This document shows, piece by piece, positions 1 through 6,500 of a stretch of DNA of 7,818 nt. The stretch comes from Hydrogenophilales bacterium RIFOXYD1_FULL_62_11. GTDB taxonomy: Bacteria > Pseudomonadota > Gammaproteobacteria > Burkholderiales > Thiobacillaceae. The translations under genes were made by a program, and so were the position numbers. Every line of letters starts with the position of its first letter. Position 1 is the first letter of the stretch. Under the pieces are notes generated by a model. That model worked only from the letters and a program-made list of their open reading frames with translations, did no database searches and was not told the DNA's origin. The DNA is taken from NCBI GenBank assembly GCA_001802655.1, contig MGZO01000026.1:10141-17958 (forward strand). The letters are read 5' to 3'.

Positions 1-926
1 CCGCCCGCCACCGCTTTCGGGACGATGATCGCGTCGATGGTTTTGGCGGCAGGCAGCAACACCGAATACTGCTCGCGAGGATTGGCCGGCCAGGGATAGG
101 GATTGCCGTCCTCGGCGACAAGCCGCATGGTGAGACCATTGATCACCGGCACATGGGTTTGCAGGCCGGCGTTAAGAAAACGCAGCAGTGTGGGCTGCCC
201 GGCGGTCAGGCTTGCCAGTACGGGATCGCCAGCCTGGAAGGGTTTTCCGTTGATCAGGAAATACCTCGGCTGATAGTTCAAGGTGCTGGGCATGGCCGTG
301 CCTGGACCATAGTTGTCTGTAGTGACTGCCGTATGCAGCGCCGGATCGATCTCGCTATAGAGCAGGGTGACCTCGTTGTTGTAGGCCACGCCAGAATAAG
401 CCTCACCGGCCGCGAAATCCTTTTTTACGCCGCCATACAAGCCCATTTGCACCTGCACCTGCGGGTGCGTGCCGCTGTGATAAAGATAGGTGCCGGGTTT
501 CAGATTGGTCCAGCCGTAATCGCCCACGCCTCCGCCCGCCAGGGTTTCATGGGTAAATGAACGCACCCGCTCCCGTCCGGTGGAATCGGTGAATTTGACC
601 GGAACCATGTTTGTGATCTGCCCGGGAATCACGATCGAGGTGTTGGCCGACAGATCGTTCTTCAAGTGCAGGGTCAGCGAAGCGTCGCCCACCGGAACGG
701 TTAGCGCTGGCCCCGGCACGGTCGCTGCGGTGCAACTGCTGAAAGTCGAATCCGTGCAGTTGGCGTAACCCCACATCGGTACGTTGGCCCCCCCCGGCAT
801 CGACACCGTAAGCGGCTCAGCGCGCAGCCAGTACTCGATGGCGGACGCCGCGGAGGGGAAGCCGAAAAGTCCAGCCAGTGCGAGCGCATGGGCCATCCGG
901 CTGATGGGTAGCAACTTGGTTTTCAT
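1..926 (-). CDS. MCO-3: multicopper-oxidase-like protein, N-terminal part (cut at window edge)
   Basis: 308 complete codons are visible; the frame is open to base 1. The protein begins MKTKLLPISR, followed by a hydrophobic stretch and ASA (27-29), a likely Sec cleavage site. Domain 1 resembles that of MCO-2: WGYA, PGPALTVPVGDASLTLHLKN, SIVIPGQ where HxHG would be, and GTYLYHSGTHPQ ending QMGLYGG. A nearby Cys pair (C57, C65) is absent from MCO-2 and may form a disulfide. Domain 2 (about 220-308) has PRYFLINGKPF, LLRFLNAGLQTH, INGLTMRLVAEDG and TIDAIIV. This matches the ligand-free middle domain of three-domain MCOs rather than a last domain, so a third domain with copper ligands may lie beyond the edge. 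Next to MCO-1 and MCO-2, it is probably a further subunit of the same system. Confidence 0.85.
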   Translation of the reverse strand, partial: MKTKLLPISRMAHALALAGLFGFPSAASAIEYWLRAEPLTVSMPGGANVPMWGYANCTDSTFSSCTAATVPGPALTVPVGDASLTLHLKNDLSANTSIVIPGQITNMVPVKFTDSTGRERVRSFTHETLAGGGVGDYGWTNLKPGTYLYHSGTHPQVQVQMGLYGGVKKDFAAGEAYSGVAYNNEVTLLYSEIDPALHTAVTTDNYGPGTAMPSTLNYQPRYFLINGKPFQAGDPVLASLTAGQPTLLRFLNAGLQTHVPVINGLTMRLVAEDGNPYPWPANPREQYSVLLPAAKTIDAIIVPKAVAG

Positions 927-934
927 GATCGTAT

Positions 935-943
935 CTCCCCCTT
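935..943 (-). promoter_or_regulatory. Ribosome binding site of MCO-3
   Basis: The minus strand reads AAGGGGGAG, then 8 nt, then ATG at 926-924. It fills most of the 19-nt gap after the MCO-2 stop and supports the start at 926. Confidence 0.75.
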
Positions 944-945
944 GA

Positions 946-2235
946 TTACGGGATGGTCACGTTGGCAGGTTCGATGATCAGCATCGTCATCATGCCGCCG
1001 GGGAAGATGTCGTTATTGACGATCTCCCGCTCGTTATGCGAGTGCCACATGTGGAAGTAGCCTGCGTTCTCGTTCAATACAACCGACCCGGGTGGCAGGG
1101 TGCCGAAGCGGCCAAGATAGGGGCTGCCGCTGTAATGCGGGCCAATGGTGAGGTCCTGTAGATTGGGCAGCACCACCGGAATCGGCTTGCCGTGATCCGG
1201 CGCGTATTCGTTCGGTTGCAGCGGTTCGCCCGGGGCGTGTCCATAGACGTCCCAGCCCAGGCCCTTGCCGGTCCACTCGAAGGTGGCGTCGTAGGTTTGG
1301 CCCGGCACGGTGCGCAGGGTGAAATCCGAGACGGCCAGATCAGGCCCCGCGCCGGGCGCGCTCTCCAATACCCGACCATCACGCGCGATGACCCAGAAGT
1401 TGTTGCCGTGGGTGTGGAACGGATGCAGGTCGCGTCCGCCACCGATCACGCGCATCAACAGCTTCTCGCCCGGATGCATGCGCGGCATGCTGTTGTAGGG
1501 CTGGGTGGGCAACCAGGGCACCCCGGCATCCAGCATGGTGTCCGGCGCATTGCGGCCGTTGATGAACCACAGTACCGGCTTGTACACGCTGGTGTCGACG
1601 TTGACCGGCAGCCCTGCTGCTACCAGCGCCTCGACCTGCTGGTGAATCTTCGGGTCGACCTCGGTGAGCATGAACAGGTGCTCGCGGGAAAACGCGGTGC
1701 CCGGGTGGGCGTAGGCCTGATGCAGCGGATCGGCCACATTGGCCGGGCGCACGATCAGCGCGCCCACCAGCCCCATCTCTGCCTGCAGCGCGGGCTGAGT
1801 GCCACTGTGATAGTGATAGGTGCCGGCGTGGCTGGCTGTGAAGGTATAGCTCACCACCGTGGCGCCATTGTCGGCGGGTGCCTCGGCCGTCAGCAGCCCC
1901 GGGCTGCCGCCCGTGGTAGTCACGCCCTGCTGTCCGGGGAAAACGATGGAAACCGGGACCGGCAGGGTGTTCCTGAGATGGATCGTGACGGTGTCGCCCT
2001 GGTTCACGATCAAGGTTGGTCCCGGATACTGCATGAAGCCGGCACCATTGGCGTAGCCCCAGTTATAAATGTTGTCGCCATCGCCGGTGCTGATGTAATC
2101 CGCTTTGGCGGTGAGATTGAATACCGGTCCGGTGATGCCGTCGATGCCCGCCCACGCCGGACATCCACCTGCGAACAGCAGCATGGCCATGACGGCGGCG
2201 AGCCATCGGGTGAGCGGGAAAATGGTCTGTTTCAT
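946..2235 (-). CDS. MCO-2: cysteine-free multicopper-oxidase-like protein with cluster ligands in its last domain
   Basis: 429 aa. A Sec signal ends near AWA (27-29); C25 lies inside it without a good lipobox. The mature chain has no cysteine, so a type 1 copper site is impossible. Domain 1 (about 50-165) has the cupredoxin frame (PGPTLIVNQGDTVTIHLRN; GTYHYHSGTQP; MGLVGALIVRP), but the first HxHG motif is replaced by SIVFPGQ and the second HxH by HSG. The second domain has LHPFHTHG (H271, H274, H276) and, after a long insertion, HMWHSHNE (H395, H398, H400) and PGGMM. The canonical HCH is thus HSH. Four of these His (H274, H276, H398, H400) could supply half of a type 2/3 cluster, matching the half missing in MCO-1. 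The stop is TAA, 19 nt before MCO-3. A partner subunit in a heteromeric oxidase is my preferred reading; a structural cupredoxin or copper-binding protein is the alternative. Confidence 0.9.
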   Translation of the reverse strand: MKQTIFPLTRWLAAVMAMLLFAGGCPAWAGIDGITGPVFNLTAKADYISTGDGDNIYNWGYANGAGFMQYPGPTLIVNQGDTVTIHLRNTLPVPVSIVFPGQQGVTTTGGSPGLLTAEAPADNGATVVSYTFTASHAGTYHYHSGTQPALQAEMGLVGALIVRPANVADPLHQAYAHPGTAFSREHLFMLTEVDPKIHQQVEALVAAGLPVNVDTSVYKPVLWFINGRNAPDTMLDAGVPWLPTQPYNSMPRMHPGEKLLMRVIGGGRDLHPFHTHGNNFWVIARDGRVLESAPGAGPDLAVSDFTLRTVPGQTYDATFEWTGKGLGWDVYGHAPGEPLQPNEYAPDHGKPIPVVLPNLQDLTIGPHYSGSPYLGRFGTLPPGSVVLNENAGYFHMWHSHNEREIVNNDIFPGGMMTMLIIEPANVTIP

Positions 2236-2242
2236 GTCGCCT

Positions 2243-2248
2243 CTCCTT
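2243..2248 (-). promoter_or_regulatory. Ribosome binding site of MCO-2
   Basis: The minus strand reads AAGGAG, then 7 nt, then ATG at 2235-2233. It lies in the 37-nt gap after the MCO-1 stop and gives MCO-2 independent translation initiation on a shared message. Confidence 0.8.
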
Positions 2249-2272
2249 TTGCTTCGCTCAAGTTCGGCCCGG

Positions 2273-3475
2273 CTACTGGACCCGGATTTCGGTCATCATT
2301 CCGCCGAAATCCTGGTCGTTGTTGCTCAGGAAATTGAGATTGGTGGTGTAAAGAAAATAGGTCCCGGGCGCCACGCCAGCCGTATCGACGATGACGTCCA
2401 TCGTCTCACCGCCGCCCAGGGTCACCGAACTTGTGTCGAAATACAGATCCTTGCCACCCGGGCCGCGCGCGATGTGCGCACCGCCGCCCACCACGCGCAT
2501 CGGCAAACCGAGCGTGGTGACCGTGTAGTAATTGGTGACGTTGAGATTGGACAGCCGCAGCAGGATTTTCTCCCCCGCGCTTGCCGTAATCAGCGCGCTG
2601 ATCTTCTGCGACTCGTTGTCGTTGTTGACGCTCGCGCCGTCGACCGTCGGTGTTGGCAAGGAACTGGGATTGACGGTATCGGGATAGCCGCGGCCATTGA
2701 GCATGGCATAGGTATCCTTCATCTCGGCAAACGGCAGCGGCTGCACCGTCTCGCTGGCGTCGTGGAAATTGTGGTCCATCGAACCCAGCTGGATCGGGTA
2801 GGCCCGGTCGTATCCGGTGGAGCCATCCCCATCGTTGTAGACGAACTTGTTGTAGGTCTTGCCGTTGTAGGTCTTGGTCGTGCCGTCCTGCGCCGGGCGC
2901 ACGTAGATCTGGCCGAGCATGCCCATCTGCATGTGTTCGGTGGCTTCCATGTGGCAGTGGTAGATGTAGGTGCCCGGCTCGGTGATGTTGTAGAAGTAGG
3001 TCACGCTCGACCCCATGTTGATGCCGAACGAGCCTTCCGGCATGCCGTCGAACACCGGCGCCTGGTTGGGGAAGCCGTGAAAGTGCACGGTGTGCGGGTC
3101 GAACAGGTCGGGGCGGACGACCATGCCGACATTGGTGAGCGTGAGGTAAAACTGCTCACCCTCCTTCAGTTCGATGGTCGGTGCGGCAAAGTTGGCGGCC
3201 AGCAGCCCTTTGCTGATGGCGTCTGCCGGCAGCTCGCCGGTGATGTCGGAAAAGCCGAAGCCATACAACACCTTGCCGTCTGCCATGGTTGAAAAGCCGT
3301 CGCCGGCCGCGAGGTGCTTGCACACGACACCGGGCGTGGGCGTCTCGGGAATGCCATCGCCATTGGTGTCGCCCGGGCACTGCACGTATACCGCGGCGCC
3401 AGCCTGGCCTGCCAGCAGCCCGCATGCAGCCAGCGCGACAGGCAGCAAACGTTTCCGAAGGTCGCTTGAAATCAT
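2273..3475 (-). CDS. MCO-1: two-domain multicopper-oxidase-like protein with type 1 copper site in domain 1
   Basis: 400 aa. A Sec-type signal (basic DLRKR, hydrophobic core, AGA before residue 28) predicts export. A loop at 33-52 (CPGDTNGDGIPE ... C) has an Asp-rich calcium-type pattern and a likely disulfide. Cupredoxin domain 1 carries HTVHFHG (H128, H131, H133) and HCHMEATEHMQMGM (H173, C174, H175, H181, M186). By family knowledge, H128, C174, H181 and M186 would hold type 1 copper, and H131, H133, H173 and H175 would be half of a trinuclear type 2/3 cluster. Domain 2 (about 255-400) keeps the fold (NYYTVTTLGLPMRVVGG; GTYFLYTTNLNF; DFGGMM) but has no HxH or HCH, so its half of the cluster must come from elsewhere. 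It lies 62 nt after the giant gene and 37 nt before MCO-2, in a likely operon. The substrate is unknown; a periplasmic or surface oxidase or an electron-transfer cupredoxin are the options. Confidence 0.9.
   Translation of the reverse strand: MISSDLRKRLLPVALAACGLLAGQAGAAVYVQCPGDTNGDGIPETPTPGVVCKHLAAGDGFSTMADGKVLYGFGFSDITGELPADAISKGLLAANFAAPTIELKEGEQFYLTLTNVGMVVRPDLFDPHTVHFHGFPNQAPVFDGMPEGSFGINMGSSVTYFYNITEPGTYIYHCHMEATEHMQMGMLGQIYVRPAQDGTTKTYNGKTYNKFVYNDGDGSTGYDRAYPIQLGSMDHNFHDASETVQPLPFAEMKDTYAMLNGRGYPDTVNPSSLPTPTVDGASVNNDNESQKISALITASAGEKILLRLSNLNVTNYYTVTTLGLPMRVVGGGAHIARGPGGKDLYFDTSSVTLGGGETMDVIVDTAGVAPGTYFLYTTNLNFLSNNDQDFGGMMTEIRVQ
2849..2876 (-). repeat. Short in-frame direct repeat in MCO-1
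   Basis: The 13-bp plus-strand word gttgtaggtcttg occurs at 2849-2861 and again at 2864-2876, a 15-bp period. In MCO-1 it encodes KTYN-G-KTYN in the linker after domain 1 (residues about 201-209). It looks like a small tandem duplication of five codons in a surface loop. Confidence 0.7.
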
Positions 3476-3482
3476 GATGATT

Positions 3483-3490
3483 CTCCTTCT
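3483..3490 (-). promoter_or_regulatory. Ribosome binding site that fixes the MCO-1 start
   Basis: The minus strand reads AGAAGGAG, then 7 nt, then ATG at 3475-3473. This near-perfect Shine-Dalgarno places the start at 3475 rather than at the in-frame GTG (3505) or ATG (3499), neither of which has a well-spaced site. Confidence 0.85.
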
Positions 3491-3501
3491 GGTTTCCATA
3501 T

Positions 3502-3521
3502 CCACCGGGCAAGCCCGGCGG
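3502..3521 (-). other. Intergenic GC-rich hairpin with CUUG loop
   Basis: In the 62-nt gap between the giant protein and MCO-1, the minus-strand RNA can form an 8-bp stem, CCGCCGGG with CCCGGUGG (one G-U pair), closed by the stable tetraloop CUUG. No U-tract follows, so it does not look like an intrinsic terminator. It lies 11 nt upstream of the MCO-1 ribosome binding site. It could protect a processed downstream mRNA end or slow read-through. Confidence 0.55.
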
Positions 3522-3537
3522 ATTGTCTCTTCAGCGG

Positions 3538-6500
3538 TTACTTGCGTTCATCCGCACCCATGTCGGGCAGCGAATTGGTGGGTATCGACCGCCGCTGACC
3601 GTCGTAGTCGTAGTCGATCAAAGGGGCCACCTCGGGCAGCAGCGTTCCCTTGGCCAGCGCCGGCGAACCCACCTTGAGGTGGTAATCCCCGGTGGGGGTG
3701 AGCGGCCCAAAGCGTACGTCGATGAAGTTGCCCCCCTCATCGAAAGCTGGCGCTGTTGCGATGCTGGTGGTCAGCTCAACCTGCTGAATGGTCTGGCCCT
3801 GATCGCCGTTGATGTACTCCCAGACGAACCGTGGATCACCCGTGATGTTGTTGGCGCCGCCATAACCCGTCAGGTCGGTCAGCAGGCTGTAGCGTGGGTT
3901 CAGCTGGTGTGCCGGGTTCGACGTCCCCAGCACGGCCAGATCCCGATACACGGGAGGCCCACAACGGGTGCTCGTGCAATTGGTTCTGACGTCGGGCCAC
4001 AGGCCGAAATCGGCCGGATCGGCTTCGTTGATGACCCAGTAGAACGAGCGGTTGTGCCAGACGATGTTGTTCGCCAGCGTTGGGTTGGCGTACTCGATCT
4101 TGTAGCCAGAGCCTGCCCCGATCGTGCTGTAGAGCAGCGTGCTGTGGGCGCGCGAAACGATGCCTGCCGGTTGCGCTGTCGACTGGTTCGGGCTGTTGGC
4201 CGCAAATGCCGCCCCTGCCGTCGCCGTGCTGTCGTTATTGGCGATGGTGTTATTGACGATCGCTGACTTGACCACGTCCTGCAGCGAGATGCCGCCGCCC
4301 GCCATGCCGGCGATGTTGTCAACCACCATGTTGTTCGCCACGTTCAGCTGATACCAGAGGGCCGGGTTGCCGGGCGTCCGCAGGACATCGAGCCCGTTGA
4401 CGAACTCGGCACGGATGCCACCGCCATCCCCTGCCCCAGCCAGGTTGCCCTGAATCAGGTTGGCCGACACCGTCACGTTCCCGCTACCGGGCGAGAGCCC
4501 TGTTGTTGCCACCGGGGCCAAAGTAGCCTGCCCACCGACGAAGATGCCGCCGCCGGACACGCCCAGCCCCTGGTTGAACGACTGGTTGAAGATGACGGTG
4601 TTGCTGGCAATCAGGCCGTTGTTGCTGCGGCCCAGGTGACCAATGCCGGCACCGTTGCCCATGGAATGGTTGCCACAAATGTAGTTGCTTGTGACCTGAT
4701 AATTATCGCTGCCCGTACACAGCGACACGCCACCGCCGGTTTCCCCTCCCCCACCGTTCTGGGTGATGTGGTTGTGGTGGATGCGAACGTTGTTGTTCTG
4801 GGCGTTCACATACCCGCCGTCCAGGTTGTCGTCGGCGGCGACGACGGTGGGGTCGATCAGGTTGGGATGTCCGACCCGGATGCCCCCCCCATAGTTGCCG
4901 TAGTTGCTGATGAGCTTGTTGTTGCTGATCTCCAGGAAGCGGGCGTAACCGTTGACGAATATGCCGCCGCCGTTTTCCGCACCGGTAATGGTGAAGCCGT
5001 CGATACGCGCGTTGCGGGTGTTATTGAACGCCTGCGCCCCGCTTGCCCTGGCGACGACCAGGATGCCTGGCGCCTCTTCCGCACCGAACAACAAGGGTTC
5101 GTTATTGGGCCCATTAAAACCGGCTTCCTGTCCAGGCAACAGATCGAAGGCGTTGGCGGCGAGCAGCAGATTGATCTTGTCGCGCCAGGCTTGCGTCTTC
5201 TCGGCCGGAAATTTGGCCGCATTGATCATTGTGGCGGGCGCACCCCAGCCCTGCAGGCTCACCTTCTTGTTCATGATGACCACTTCGTCGTAGATTCCCG
5301 GCGGCACCAGAATCAGGTCACCCGGGAAGGCTGCATCGATTTGAGTCTGGATCTTCGTTCCAGGCGCAACCGTTCTGACTGTCATGCCAGCCGCCTTGCC
5401 AATCGTGACGTTAACGCCCATCTTGGTGGCATGACCGCTGGCACTGGTGAGTTCCAGTTGCCCGATGGTAGAGGCGCTGGTCGTGACCGCATAGGGAACA
5501 TACGCCTCGACAATGCCGTCACTCCAGCTCTTGATGGGCAGGGTCTTGCCAGCGAACCTCACCACGCCCGTGTTCGCGCCAAAGCCAAAGTTGCGCGGGA
5601 TAGTCGGGGCGGTTGCCGAGGTGCCGTCATACGCCGGGTTCGTCACGTCCACCATGCCAGCCGCGACCAGTGTCAACGTCGGGCAGCTGCCGGTGCTTGT
5701 TGCAGTGCAGGATGTCGGCGGCCTCGGCACATACGGGCCGCTCTGGCTGGCGCCACTGGCTGTCTTGCCTTCAACCGAGTAGATCACCGGCGTGCCGTTG
5801 GGGTATTCGCAATCCAGCGGGAACTGTCCCGCACCGGCGAACGCCGCCACTGGCAGCACCGGCGTGTCCAGATAGGTGGTCTTGCCCGGCAGGTACTGGA
5901 AGGTGTAGCAGAACTGGCTGTACTGCCGGTCGAAGTAAGGATCGATGATCATCTGCCCGAACGTCGGTGAACCGACACGGGTATCCTCGATCGGCCCCGG
6001 ATGGTTCATGCAGGTGGTCAGCATGTTGGGCGACACACCGGACGGGAACGGCAAATTCACCGAATAGCTCGAAGGTGCCAGCGCGTTATAGGTCCCCCAC
6101 TGGTCGGAATAGACGCGCGAAATCTCGCGCCCGGTCCAGTCGCGGATGGACACCGGAACATGTGGCGGCGCGTGTTTTTCGCCGAAGGTAGGTGCGTTCG
6201 GATCGAACTCGTTGGCGGTGTCGTCTAGAATGAAGCCGACGATGTGGCCCGCAACCGGCACTTCGGTGAACATGAAGAAATTGACACCGGCGTTCTGCCC
6301 CTGCTTGACCTCAATCGACTTGCGATCGCACAGTGGACGGGTCTGACCGGCGTAGGCCGAAATCACACCGGGCATCAGTTCAAGCTCAGCGTCAACCGGG
6401 ATGACGTTGTCGTCGCCCACGCACACGGGCGGCAGCAACAGGGGGCTGGGCGTGTAGCTGTCGCCAAAGTCGACGTTCTTGTCGAGCTCCTTCACCGTCT

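Noticed and set aside
2161..2163. C25 of MCO-2 as a lipoprotein cysteine
   Set aside because: The residues before it are FAGG, with Ala rather than Leu/Val/Ile at -3, and a good signal peptidase I site (AWA) follows four residues later.
1192..2337. Long plus-strand open frame (381 codons) opposite MCO-2
   Set aside because: It lies antisense to a protein with clear cupredoxin motifs, signal peptide and ribosome binding site. Its translation is rich in Arg, Gly, His and Val without recognisable domains, as expected for a GC-rich shadow frame.
2105..3292. Long plus-strand open frame (395 codons) opposite MCO-1 and the start of MCO-2
   Set aside because: It crosses the gene boundary on the other strand, has no recognisable domain, and is low-complexity His/Val/Gly/Arg sequence. 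It is a shadow frame.
3476..3505. Upstream starts for MCO-1 (GTG at 3505, ATG at 3499) giving a Tat-like TRRRIIM
   Set aside because: The Arg codons AGA-AGG-AGA are the Shine-Dalgarno sequence itself, ideally spaced for ATG at 3475; the upstream starts lack a well-spaced site. The twin-arginine look is probably a coincidence.
3502..3521. Intrinsic terminator after the giant gene
   Set aside because: The stem is strong, but AUAUGG follows instead of a U-tract, and the next gene starts closely on the same strand.
4036..5382. Pectate lyase or other polysaccharide-cleaving activity of the beta-helix
   Set aside because: Only the fold is supported. I could not identify a catalytic Asp/Arg or Lys set of any lyase family, and the neighbours are oxidase-like rather than sugar-metabolic.
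4636..5970. Long plus-strand open frame (444 codons) inside the giant gene
   Set aside because: It is antisense to the Asn/Gly-rich beta-helix, whose codons leave the opposite strand open. No domain or convincing start was seen.
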